The notes under the pieces: generated by a model
The model's database searches: none
What the model was told of the DNA's origin: nothing
What the model saw: the letters and a program-made list of their open reading frames with translations, nothing else
Shown here: piece by piece, positions 44,790 through 55,047 of the stretch
Layout: every line of letters starts with the position of its first letter
Numbering within the stretch: the stretch's first letter is position 1
Program-made: the position numbers and the translations under genes
Assembly: GCA_963575745.1 (NCBI GenBank)
Contig: CAUYUJ010016290.1
Coordinates: 40,342-104,341 of the forward strand
Reading direction: 5' to 3'
Source of the DNA: Prorocentrum cordatum
Taxonomy: Eukaryota > Sar > Dinophyceae > Prorocentrales > Prorocentraceae
Length of the DNA: 64,000 bases

Positions 44790-46210
44790 GAATCGCAAAG
44801 CCCGATAGGTTACGCCACAGGTGGCGCAGTGGGATGCGCCAGACACCTCGTTTCCCCCTCCGAGTTGCGAAGTCCCCAATCGGCCTGCCTTACATGGGCT
44901 GCACTATGAGTTACGCCATGGGTTACGCCAGAAAACCCGCGCACCAGCGCATCGCGAGTTCACTCTGGTGTACGTTCACCGGTTGCGCCAGACACCCCGT
45001 GCCCAGAAAACATCAGATCCACCGACCACATGCCACCTGTATGTGACGTCGTAAGCTTCGCCGCAAAATGCCCCTAGCACCCTGCGCCCCCCCGATACAC
45101 GATGTCCACACCTAGTCTACTTTCCCAAAGCTGCGCTACATGTTGCGCACATCCCCCGAGCCCCCTCCCGCCCCCCCCAATCCCCCCTTCTCCGAAATTG
45201 CGATTTCCCCACCCTGCGTATCTTCCATCGGATGCGCCCTAGGGTGTGCCGGGCGCCCACCCACTCTGAGAAATTCCCACGATGTATAAATGTCATCGGC
45301 TGCGACAGAGTCATGTCGCGCCAAACACTCTGCGCCGCACTTCAGAATTGTGCGTTCCCCACTCTGCTTACTTTCCGTGAGCGTCGGCTGATCTCACTAT
45401 CGATCTCACTGTCGATCTCGCAATCGATCGCACTATCGACCTTACTATCGATTGCACTATCGATACAACTCTCGATCTCACTATCGATCTCACTGCCGCT
45501 CGCACGATCGATGTGACTACCGGTCTCATGATCGACCTCACTATCGATCCAACTATCGATCTCACTACCGATCTCACCACATCTCGGTCGTTATCGATCT
45601 CACTATCGATCTCACTATCGATCGGGACACCATCGGGACACCACGGCGGGACACTGCGGGACACCACGAGACACTATGGGGACATCACCGCGGGACACCA
45701 TCGGGACAACGCGGAACACCACGGCGGGACACCCCCAGCCACCGCGCGCGCACCGAAGGACCAGACTTTTGCATCCGAATGGCCCTAGCGACGGCGGGAT
45801 TATTCCTCTCGCGCGCCCACTGCGATGACACCGCGGGACACCATCGGGACACCGCGAGACAGCACGGCGGGACACCCTCAGCTAATTACCGCGCGCCCAC
45901 CTGAGAGCCAGACTTGTGCATCCGAATGGCCCTAGCGACGGCGGGATCATTCCTCTTGCGCGCCCACGCAGCTTCGCCTCGCCTGCACGCTCAACACGAA
46001 CACTAAACCGAAACCGATTTCCCCGCGCGGGGCTCTCCTATCCACGGCGATCTCACTCCCCAACATCCGATCTACCCTGCATAAGCTATGCCATAGGCTG
46101 CGCCGCAACGCCCGGCGCCTCACCCCCCCGTCCCCGAACTGCCACCACCCCTTCCGTCGACCTTCCACACGTTGAGCCATAGGTTGCGCTGCAAATCCCA
46201 ACAGCCCTCT
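44790..46210. repeat. Degenerate repeat region with GTTACGCCA/TGCGCC motifs
   Basis: Phrases such as GGTTACGCCA, GTTGCGCCAGACACCCCGTG, TGCCATAGGCTGCGCCGCAA and GCCATAGGTTGCGCTGCAAA recur at irregular intervals, with C-rich and AATTGCGATTTCCCCACCCT stretches between. It looks like an old ~100-150-bp tandem family interrupted by the array at 45390-45860. No gene is supported. Confidence 0.55.
45390..45860. repeat. 12-bp GATCTCACTATC array followed by GGGACACC-type repeat
   Basis: 45390-45610 consists of 12-mers (GATCTCACTATC and variants). 45620-45860 has repeats built on CGGGACACCA. Both give spurious frames. Confidence 0.9.
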
Positions 46211-46279
46211 GGGCGTAGGTAGTTTAACGAATTGTGTCTTCTCTCTGCCAATGCTCCCTCACTCATTCCCCTGCTCGGG

Positions 46280-46830
46280 GGAAGGGGTTTCTCTTAATGT
46301 ACATCCCCTCCCCCACCCGGCCTCCCCCACCCGGCCGGCGGCCAACCCAGAACCATGCCAACCACATAAGGGGCACCCCCCCACACCATTCCTGCCCAAA
46401 AAAACATACAAAACGTACTCTGCCTCCACATTTGAAGCAAGCGCGGCCAACCCGATGCGGCCCCCCCAACATCCCTGTCAAAAAGACAATGCAAAGTACA
46501 CTTTGGGGCAAAGTCTTGAGTCATGTTCGTGAGGCCCGCGAGCACTTTGTATTGGTTTTGACAGGGACGGCGGGGGTGTCAGCATATTCCCTGCTGTCCG
46601 CAGGGCTACAAACCCTGACAAAAAAAACAATACAGAATGCACCCCGCGGCTAAATCTGAACCATGCGCGGCCACCCAGCGATCACTGTCAAGCGGTTTTT
46701 GACAGGGACGGCGGGGGTGGTGACGCGTGGCCTGCTGTCCGCAGGCCCACCAGACACAATGATGGGCATTGGTTTTCGACAAGGATGGTGGGGGCCGACA
46801 TGTTTCCCGATGTGTGCTGTCACGTGCGCA
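46280..46830. repeat. Degenerate ~145-bp tandem repeat
   Basis: TTTTGACAGGGACGGCGGGG appears at about 46555 and 46697, and a diverged form (TTTTCGACAAGGATGGTGGG) at about 46770. Each is followed by CCTGCTGTCCGCAGG-like sequence where preserved. Confidence 0.6.
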
Positions 46831-46844
46831 GGCCCACCTTACGC

Positions 46845-47025
46845 ACTCTGCACGTGCCCCGAACGTGGCGCGGCCGGAGTGTGCGACACACCTGGCGCAC
46901 TCGGAGCACGTGGCGCATCTGGCGCACCAGGCGTGCCTGGCACGCTCGGGCCCCAGGGGTGCCTGGCGCGCGTGGCACCCCTGGCACGCGTGGCGCACCT
47001 CGCCCAAGCGTCGCGCACCTGAGGT
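46845..47025. repeat. Short GTGGCGCAC/CTGGCGCAC repeat
   Basis: Units of about 9-12 bases around TGGCGCAC and TGGCACGC. All frames are Ala/His/Arg-rich and spurious. Confidence 0.75.
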
Positions 47026-47199
47026 CGGCTTTGGTTCCCAGTAGCTGTCCATCCAGAGACGACCGCTGAACATGCTCAGGTGTTCCCTATGTGTTGGGAG
47101 GTCGGGTGGGAGCGAGCTAGACGGCTTGCGGGCGGGTGGGTGTCTTGACCCCTCCCCCTACCCCCTTCCCCTGGGCCTGGAAGAGGGGCGCCCCGCGAA

Positions 47200-47420
47200 G
47201 GGTCAGAGCGTCCAAGGTGGCCCAAGACGGCCCCAAGAGGGCTTCTGAGAGCGCACGATGGCCTCCAAGATGGCTCAAGATACCTCAAGATGGTTCAAGA
47301 TAGTCCCCGTTTCACATCTAAGAGGCCTCAAGACGACCCCAAGATGGTTTCAAGTGCCTTCCGAGCCCTCCAAGGGCCCACCCAAAGATACCAGCATGGC
47401 TCCAAAACCTAAGGTAAACC
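47200..47420. repeat. CAAGATGG-type degenerate repeat, copy 1 of a duplicated ~145-bp block
   Basis: TCCAAGATGGCTCAAGATA, AAGAGGCCTCAAGACG and TTTCAAGTGCC occur in the same order at 47263-47360 and at 48810-48910, so a block of about 145 bp is shared (copy 2 at 48792-48940). Further short units (CAAGACGGCCCCAAGA) fill 48750-49110. Confidence 0.75.
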
Positions 47421-47539
47421 AACGTGTTTTGCCTTCTCGCCTGTTCGTTTCCGATGGGTTCTTGAGGCCTTAGGTGGCCCCAAGACGGCCCAAGAGAGAG
47501 GGAAAAGGGCCAAGGAGGAGGAGGGAGGAAGGGTATGGT

Positions 47540-47835
47540 CCCCCCTGATCCCTCCTCCTCCTCCTCCTCCTCCTCCTCCTCCTCCTCCTCCTCGTCATCT
47601 TCCTCCTCCTCCTCCTCCTCCTCCTCCTCCTCCTCCTCCTCCTCCTCCCTCCTCCCTCCCCTCCTCCTCCTCCTCCTCCTCCTCCTCCTCCTCCTCCTCC
47701 TCCTCCTCCTCCTCCTCATTCTCCTTTTCCTCCTGCTCCTCCTCCTCCTCTTCCTCCTCCTCCTCCTCCTCGTCATCTTCCTCCTCTTCCTCCTCCTCCT
47801 CCTCCTCCTCCTCCTCCTCTTCCACCTCCTGCTCT
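47540..47835. repeat. TCC microsatellite
   Basis: About 290 bp of TCC triplets with occasional TCG/TCA. It directly follows RING exon A in the minus-strand transcription direction. Confidence 0.95.
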
Positions 47836-47844
47836 ATGCAGCAC

Positions 47845-47939
47845 CCCCCCACAACTCCTCCATGCACCGCGTGTGCGCGAAGTGCATGCATGGCAACCGC
47901 ACGAGGTCGTCGCCGGGCTCGTATTCGCAGAGGCACACA
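47845..47939 (-). CDS. Exon candidate: N-terminal half of a RING-H2 finger
   Basis: The minus strand reads VCLCEYEPGDDLVRLPCMHF then AHTRCMEELW. This gives C2...C3-x-H4-x2-H5-x2-C6 of a RING-H2 domain. The first cysteine is missing, as expected if an intron interrupts just before VCLC. An acceptor-like GGGAG preceded by a pyrimidine-rich stretch lies directly upstream. Without splicing the frame ends at a TAG about 12 bases past LWGG. A GT (GTGCTG) near 47844 could serve as donor. The missing C7/C8 half is found 10.8 kb downstream at 36975-37043. Confidence 0.5.
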
Positions 47940-48127
47940 CTCCCAACCCCCCTGGGTGAAGATAGGACGAAGGAGGGGGGCGAAGGGAGGAGAAAGGAGG
48001 GAAGAGAGGAGGCGGGGAGGCGGAAGGGAAGAGGGGGAATAAGGAGGGAGGAGGAAGGAGGGAGGCGTGTGGTCCCCTACCTCTATCACCGACAGATGGT
48101 CGGCTGTTCTCTTTTGGCACACACACG

Positions 48128-48228
48128 CGTTTTGGTCGGCGGGGCGAGAGCGAACCTCTTCCGCTAAAAGCTAGGCGGGCTACGCACAGCTCAAATTAGG
48201 GAGACAAGGCACAGGCGGACGGGCCTCG

Positions 48229-48229
<1 letters not shown>
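48128..48229 (+). repeat. Dispersed ~100-bp repeat, copy 1
   Basis: GGCGGGGCGAGAGCGAACCT then GGCTACGCACAGCTCAAATT and ACAAGGCACAGGCGGACGGG match 59573-59673 over about 100 bp at roughly 80 percent by eye. The family is unknown. Confidence 0.7.
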
Positions 48230-48230
<1 letters not shown>

Positions 48231-48304
<74 letters not shown>

Positions 48305-48306
48305 CT
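48231..48306. repeat. CA dinucleotide microsatellite
   Basis: About 75 bp of nearly perfect CA. Confidence 0.97.
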
Positions 48307-48339
48307 TCGGAGAGGTGCCACCGCGCACCCCTTCAGGGA

Positions 48340-48420
48340 GCCAGGCGGGCGGGCACGATCGCGCCACGCCTGAGCCGACAGCTGTGCGGCGCGCGGGTGC
48401 TGAGGGGAGGAGGGAGCCAA
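48340..48420 (-). repeat. Dispersed ~78-bp repeat with a conserved peptide, copy 1
   Basis: The minus strand reads SSPQHPRAAQLSAQAWRDRA; copy 2 at 53675-53752 reads SSTQHTRAVKLSAQARRDRA. Both start after an acceptor-like CTCCTCC(C/A)CTCAG. This could be a duplicated exon or a mobile fragment. Confidence 0.6.
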
Positions 48421-49162
48421 CCAGTTGGTCCCCTGCCTCCCTCGCCGAGAGATGATCGCGATTGCTTCCCTTTGGCACACGCACCTCGGAGAGGTGCCAC
48501 ACATGGAATCCAATGGAAAATGTGGGAACATCAAGTCAGGACCCCCTCATCATCGGAAGCTGCGCACAACGCTTCGGCCAAGACTCGCGACTCCATGGCC
48601 GCTGGGGGGGTGCAAGAATCCCACCAGCCCTCGGGGCGCAGGTGGTCTAGCGCGTTTCCGTTTCCAACCTCCTCCCTTTCCCTGTTCGGGAGGTTTACCT
48701 CCCCCCCCTCCCTGCGCTTGGACGGGGGGGGGGGGGGGGGCGATGTGTCAGAGCGTCTTTCTTGGCCCAAGATCGCTCCAGGAGGGCCCCAGAGACTCCA
48801 AGATTGCCTCCAAGATGGCTCAAGATAGCGGTAGACGGGTCAAGATAGCCTCCGACACGCGTCCAAGAGGCCTCAAGACGGCCCCAAGACTGTTTCAAGT
48901 GCCCTCCGAGGCCTCCAAGGACCCCCCCAGTAGGCCACAATCCTGAGGCCTCAAGATGGCCCCAAGATGGCCCAAGACAGCCCCAAGAGGGGCCCAAGAG
49001 AGCCGCAAGACGGCCCCAAGAGCGCCCAAGAGCGCTCCAAGAGCGGGCCAAGAGGGCCCCAAAACGGCATTTTTGAGCCTCCGAGGGGGGGGCAAGAATT
49101 AACGCCGCTCCTCTGTTTGATCAATGCGGCCTAAAACGGCCGTAAGAGGCCTCCAAGACTCC

Positions 49163-49245
49163 AACTTTGCAGGGTCTTTGCAGGGTCCTTGCAGGGTCCC
49201 CCCCATGCAAAGACCCTGCAAAGACCCTGCAAGACCCTGCAAAGC
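49163..49245. repeat. Inverted tandem repeat forming a near-perfect hairpin
   Basis: Three TTTGCAGGGTC(C) units are followed after CCCCCCATG by GCAAAGACCCTGCAAAGACC and further GACCCTGCAA units. The two halves are reverse complements over about 34 bp. Confidence 0.9.
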
Positions 49246-49374
49246 CAACAGAGCCCCAAGAGGGCGCCAAGAGTGCCCCAAGAGGACCCCAAGAGAGCAC
49301 CAAGATTGCCTTACGAGTCCTCGAAAACACCATCACCACAACACACACCCAAAGCCCAACTTGTCATTATCCTT

Positions 49375-49745
49375 ATCATCATCCGCTCCTTCCTTCCTCC
49401 CTTCCTGCCTCCTCCCTCCTCCTCCTCATCCCCCTCGTGCCGCATTCCTGCTCCTCCTCCTCCCCTCCCTCCTCCTTGTTGTTTTCATCCTCCTCCTCTT
49501 CCTCCTCCGACCCCCAAGTTGGCACGAGCAAAAGCACCGCCACGAGCAGGAGCACCACAAGCAGCAGCACCGGCAGCAGCAACGGCATCAACAGAAGCAG
49601 CACCAGCAGCGGCATCAGCAGCAGCACAAGCAGCAGCACCAGCAGCACTGCCACCACCACCGCCACCAGCAGCAGCACCAACACCAGCACCAACAGCAAC
49701 AACAGCAGCAACAACATCAACCGCAGCAACAGCATAAACAGCAGT
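49375..49745. repeat. TCC-rich then CAG/CAA/ACC-rich low complexity
   Basis: 49375-49510 is TCC/CTC-rich. 49520-49745 is CAG/CAA/CCA-rich (poly-Gln/Ser/Ala/Thr frames). A coding origin is possible but unsupported. Confidence 0.8.
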
Positions 49746-49749
49746 ACGA

Positions 49750-50279
49750 ATCAGGCGGAACAAGTTCCAAACGCACGCGAGTTCAGGATACAAATCAGTG
49801 CGTGATTAAGATAAAGGATGTCCACCCCAGGAACTCCTGAAGTTGTCGCACGCGAATTGAAGATAAAAAAGTACAGGGGGCACAGATCAAAGATGCATGC
49901 GGGAATGCGACTCTCAGCTGCGCGACAATAGCGACGGATCATAGATGCGGTTACCTGCGCAAGGGACGCTTGCTACAGGGAACGCAACGACGCATACTGC
50001 ACTGGTTTTCATTATAAACTTCGCTGCAGAAAGCTATGCGCCAGACCCTAATCTCTTCTGGACCGAGATGGACGCAACCACCAGAACCAGAGACGATTAC
50101 CACGGGGAACATCGCGGCGTAGCTTGCACCGATTTCCATCTTAAACTTCAATACGGGCGGCCATGTGTGATCCTTGTTTTTCTGAAGACGGCCGCGCAAC
50201 TGCATGTTCCCAGCCGTCCCTGATTCACCAATTTCCCTGCTGATCGTTTCTGGATGGGCTGGTGGGGATACGCGAAGCG
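49750..50279. other. No gene recognised; short internal similarity
   Basis: Contains GAATTGAAGATAAAAAAG and similar AT-richer phrases. TTATAAACTTCGC and ATCTTAAACTTCAATAC suggest an old ~120-bp duplication (50010 and 50135). No coding signal. Confidence 0.3.
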
Positions 50280-52840
50280 TCAAGAATTTACTGCTCCGCT
50301 CCGCCAACCCCAGCGGGCGCACGCGGCTGCGAACCCGTCGGTCTCGCGCATGTCAATTGCAGCGCCGTGGCGGGAGGCATGGACAGCAATCCTGGAAGCA
50401 TCTGCCGCTAGCGTGCCGACGGCCACCACATCCTCGCGAAGGTTTGCGGGAAGCTTGGCGCGAAACCCAGGCGGGCGCACTTCCGCGCCCGCGTCGCGAC
50501 AGCCCGCGAACAGCCACAAGGCCCACCTGCGCGCGCATAGCAGAGGGGCAGCGGTGCAGACACACTCGGCTTCAAGCGTGGACTGCGCACGAAGCTGGCC
50601 TGCGCGCCCGATAGGGCCAGAGCGCGCTGCGCCCCTTTCCACGATCAAACGACTCGAACACGGCTTCTGTTGCCCCGGGAGCCCTGACGGAGCCCTGAAT
50701 GAGAAAGCGCCCGCCCACGCGTAGCCCGCGCCACGGCAGAATACCCCAGCGGTCGCTTCTGACGCGCAGCCTGCGCCTGCGGCGAGCGGAGCACCAGCTG
50801 TCGAAAGACGCCCTCTGGGCTGGCGAGCACGTCCGCGAGGCCCCCGACGGACGCGCGGAAGCGACGACTGGTCGACGAGCACCCACAGGGCGCGCAAGCA
50901 ATGAATTGGACGCGTCATTTTTGCCCCACGCCGAAGAAGATGACCGCGCAGCGCGGCCCGCCAGCTCGGAGGCGGCGCCTGGCGAGCAGCTCGCCCGCGC
51001 ATCGAGGAGCTCAGCCGAGCGCCCGTTCGCCCTGTCAGCTGGAACGCCCCACTGGACGAGCACGCCCCGCGGGTTGCCCCTTGGCGGCGCCAGGTGGAAC
51101 CCGGCGCCCGGCAGCGCGCCGTCCGCGCAGGGGGGCGAAGGATTTGCCCTCGGGGCCCGGCAGCCCGGGGAACTCGGCGTCCGCGAGGCGCGCCAGCGCG
51201 GAGTGGACCGCGTCGTCGACCCGGCGGGGAGTGGACCACGTCGTCGACGTGGCCGCCACGCAAGACACCGAGAAGGCGCCTCGCTACAACGACCACGGCG
51301 CGGGGCCGCCAAGAGCACTGCCGCGGCAGCGCCCGCCCACTAAACGCCATGCATCTCGGCGCGACCGCCACGGTCTCTCCCACCCACGTCAATTACGAAG
51401 GAGACAAAATACCTGCGGCGCTCAGGTCGCAGGCCTGCCCGGTGAAAGATCCCCCGCCAATCCGCCCCGGCTAGAGCCGGGGGGCCACGCGGGCGCGCCG
51501 CGGCAGCTGCCCGGGCGAGCGCCTCGACGCCGCCCGCGCTCATCATGCGCATATGCTCGTCGAGGCGCGCAACGGACGCGGCGCCGCCGACGCGCGATTG
51601 CCGACGCCCTCTGATTTGGTTGCCTCGTGCCACCCCGAAGACAAGAGATCGACAAAATCCCAGAGGTTGGGTCGGCACTCGCCGATGATGTGGGGCGCGG
51701 AGCGGCCGCTGACGATTTTGAGGCACCTTCTCTCGACCTGCCCGCGCACGCCCCGCTGCAGCTCTGCCCGGTGCTCGCCGGCGAGGCGGGCGCGGCCTTC
51801 ATCCCAGCAGCGCCGCGACGGCTCCAGAAACGACGCCAACGGAACCGGGCCCACCTCCGCGCGAGGCGCCCGCGCCCCGGGCGGCGGGGCGCCCCCGACA
51901 GCGCGGGGGCCGCGCTGCAGTTAAGATGAGAGCGCCGCGTCGTCGAGGCAAACAGCCCAGAGCAAGGCATCCAGCAAGGGGCACTGCACGCGCCCGCACG
52001 CGCGCCGCGCATTCTCCATCGCGGCGCCCGCCCACACCCGCTGCTCCACTGACTACAGGCTGCGACTCTCTGTTTCTGGAATGCCCGCATGTCAACCCCG
52101 AGCCACTGCGTCCCAGATCGATGGCTTCTGCAGGGCGAAGCAGGCCGACTGCGCGGGGCGACGGCTGCTTCGCGCAAGCCCGCGCGCGAGAGGGCCACCG
52201 GCGCCGCCGCCTCGCGGTCCGTTGGCGCAGCGCGCGGAGCGGCGGCAGCGCGCGCGGGCGTTCCCCCAACCACCGCGGGGCGGGCCCGGCCGCTAGCGGC
52301 GGGGTCCTGGCAGCTGGGCGCCCTTAGTACTCGCAGTTGGCGGCGCGAGCCCGCAGCTGCGGGAGAGGGGGCGCCTGCGCTCTGCCTGCCCGCCGTCGGC
52401 CCGGTTCTCTGCGCCGCGGCCGCGCGGCAACGGCGCCGTCGGCGCTCTCCTCCAGGGCGCGCTTGTCCCTGGTCTTGATCGGCTCCAGGCCGAGCGGTTT
52501 GATGCGGTTCGCCAGGCAACCTTCCTGCGTCTTGGCGCAAGACGGGCACTCCATGGTGGAAGACGCAAGTCTTGCCACGCTCGTGCACGTCGCACTTGCC
52601 AGAGACATGGAGGAAGCAGAATTGGACCGCGTCTGGCTTTGGCCTGGAGCTCACGCCAGAGGCGTTGAGCTTCGTGTCCTTCGCATGCTTCTCAACCTGT
52701 GTAGCAGGGTCTTCCCTGTCGCCGCACATGGTTTCGGCCGAAGCCTGCGGGTCCGTCCTCCGCATGGATGATGTTCGAGCGCGGTTCCGACAAGGCGGTC
52801 GCACGCCATGGTATGCTTCTCTGCATGCGCTAAGGGGCAC
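50280..52840 (-). pseudogene. Decayed coding region with a CCCH-type zinc finger
   Basis: Fragments in different minus-strand frames look like former protein. FCFLHVSGKCDVHERGKTCV then FHH (about 52570-52630) is a CCCH-like finger. MECPSCAKTQEGCLANRIK follows in another frame. ERRCLKIVSGRSAPHIIGEC and NLWDFVDLLSSGWHEATKSE lie at about 51610-51740. AKLPANLREDVVAVGTLAAD and ASRIAVHASRHGAAIDMRET lie near 50340-50460. The long GC-rich open frames around them are not trusted. It could be a retroelement or a decayed host gene family. Confidence 0.35.
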
Positions 52841-53415
52841 TAGGTGTCCGCGGCAAGCGTTGCAACCTTAACCAGGCGGTTGAGCACTGAAGCGATGCTG
52901 ACCGGGCCGCGCAGAAGACCTGCTCACCGAACTTGATGAAGCTGGACGCCCACTGAACGAACGAACGGCCCTCTACCCACGCCCGGTTGCCCCCCAGGCC
53001 CTCCAGTGCTGCTGCACGGGGGTGGCTTATTACACTTGGCCGCCGCATCGCAGAGCTTCATCTGTTTCGTGGTGGGGTACTTCCTAAGAGCTGGTTTCCC
53101 CGAGCCTGGCCTGCTAGATCAGCTTTCCGTGGTCGTCGGGTTGTTCCTGGTCCTGCTATAGGCAGGAGCGAACCGCTCGACAGCGCGAGCGCAGCCTGGA
53201 GCAGGCTGCAGCTGCTCTGGCGCGTTCCCAGGGGCCGTAGGTGCAGGACCCTGGGATAGCTCGGCTGACATGGCCGGTGCAGCAGGGGAAATCTAGACTT
53301 CCCCCAGGTTGTGAAGAAGCTTCTTCACCACCTTCGCCACTGCCACCGTGACGCGACGGCGCGGCCGCGTGCTCCCCGAAACCCGAAGTCGGCCTTCAGT
53401 GAGCCGACAACTTAC

Positions 53416-53569
53416 CGACAATGTCGCCGAAGGAGTTGTACTCTGCCAACGTTCGCAACTCGCCGAAGGAAACCAGACGTTCCGCCAAGAACACGTATCT
53501 GACCTCATTGACCTCATGGGGGATCTCTCTGGGCCGCACATGGCCTCGACTATCTCCAGAATCAACTCG
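53416..53569 (-). CDS. Exon candidate with GTAAGT donor
   Basis: One minus-strand frame is open from after a TAA at 53570 and reads PHEVNEVRYVFLAERLVSFG and ELRTLAEYNSFGDIVG. It ends at a consensus donor GTAAGT (53415-53410). Upstream, a different frame reads MDGDRAAFEASFFLASDRQQ and SDDNELILEIVEAMCG from an ATG at about 53659. A frameshift or a missed intron must lie between if both belong to one exon. Function unknown. Confidence 0.35.
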
Positions 53570-53674
53570 TTATCATCTGAGCCGCTGGGCAGCGGCTGCT
53601 GCCGGTCTGACGCCAGGAAGAAGCTCGCCTCGAAGGCGGCGCGATCCCCGTCCATGGCGATGCCGCGCAAAAAC

Positions 53675-53752
53675 GGGGGAGGCGCACGATCGCGCCGCGC
53701 CTGAGCAGACAGCTTGACGGCGCGCGTGTGCTGAGTGGAGGAGGGAGCCACG
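53675..53752 (-). repeat. Dispersed ~78-bp repeat with a conserved peptide, copy 2
   Basis: Pairs with 48340-48420. Here it lies directly upstream of the MDGDRAAFE frame, so it may be the start of a real exon. Confidence 0.6.
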
Positions 53753-53754
53753 TG

Positions 53755-53935
53755 GAGGGTCAGAGAGACACCAGCAGGAGGAGGAGGACGAGGAAGAGGG
53801 GGGAGGAAGAGGAGGAGGAGGAGGAGGAGGAGGAGGAGGAGGAGAGAAGAGGGGGGAGGAGAGAAGAAGAGGGAGGAGGAGGAAGAGGAGGAGGCGGAGG
53901 AGGAGGGATGAGAAACACGAGGAGGATGGAGCTGG
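53755..53935. repeat. GGA microsatellite
   Basis: GGA/GAG triplets, imperfect. Confidence 0.93.
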
Positions 53936-54761
53936 AGGAGGGGGAGCAGGACGAGGGAAATGATGAGGATAGAGGAGCAGAAGGAGGTTCTCCCCTCCTT
54001 CACTGAATTGCAGCTTGCATCGTCCACTGTGTGCAGGTGGGCCTTTCTACTTTTGCAACTCTCTTTGACTTGCTTTCTCCGGATGGCTGCCCCTCCTTCA
54101 TTGAAAAGCAGCCTGCACCGTCTTAGTATGCACCCAGCGGGCCCCTCTGCTGCTCTAGCTCTCCCTGGCCCTCCCTTTTCCAGACGGCTGCTGCTGCTGC
54201 TGCACGCTGCGCACACGCCTCTGTGATGCAAAAGCTGTGGCCACTGATCGTCTTAGTAGGAGCGAACGGACGTTGGAGGCGGCCAAGGGGTCTGAGCTGG
54301 ATCACCCGAGATCGGTCAAAGAGGACTTCGCTCAAATCGGCTTCGAGGGGTCGAAACTGGCTAGTGTTTCGAGCGGCGTCCATTGTGACCACGAGGGTCC
54401 CTGTCTCCCCCCTGTTGCGCCTGCCAGACACAGTGCTGAGTGCTGGGCCACCCAATGCGGACAGACGGACGCACAGGAGGACAGAGCTCCCTCTCGTGGC
54501 CCCTGGGTACGTCAAGGCACAACACTGGGCTGCAAGCCCGAGCCAGCGCGGGACGTGGGGAGCTGCCCCCGACCCTCCCGGGGGGGGGGAGCCGCATGGA
54601 GGAGGAAGAGGCGGAGGAGGGGAGGGAGAGAACAAAGGCGGGCATACCCCTCCTCCCTTTTCCGTTCTCTTGTCCATATTCCCTCCTCCCCCCCCTCCTC
54701 CCCTCATCCTCCTTAACCATTGTCCATCCTTTCCTTTCCCCTCCTCCTCCTCGTCCCTCCC

Positions 54762-54845
54762 ACCCTCCCCCTCCCCCAGGTTCCGGCACTCGGCGTCGCC
54801 CTGGCCGTTGTCCTCGTCGCGGATGTAGTGGAAACCCCAGCTGGA
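54762..54845 (-). other. Possible short exon
   Basis: The minus strand reads WGFHYIRDEDNGQGDAECRN after an acceptor-like GATCTTCCAG. The sequence then turns into a GGA-rich low-complexity stretch. It is too short for assignment. It is listed because it stands out from GC-rich flanks and lies on the same strand as the other exon candidates. Confidence 0.25.
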
Positions 54846-55047
54846 AGATCGTTTTTTTCCTGAGAGGGAAACGAGAACGGCGTGCTGCTTCAGAGGACGA
54901 CATGTTTTCATGCGAAAACGCAAGTTGGCTTACCATTTTTTCTATACCGCCTGTACCCCTCGTGTGCCGTTTTACCTCTGTGTTTATCTGGTCGGCTCTG
55001 CCGTCCCTCAAAATTTCGGTTCGACCTGCTGAAAATCCGGCGATCTC

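Noticed and set aside
49530-49745. Polyglutamine transcription-factor exon
   Set aside because: All frames are low complexity (Gln, Ser, Ala, Thr) with no adjacent domain.
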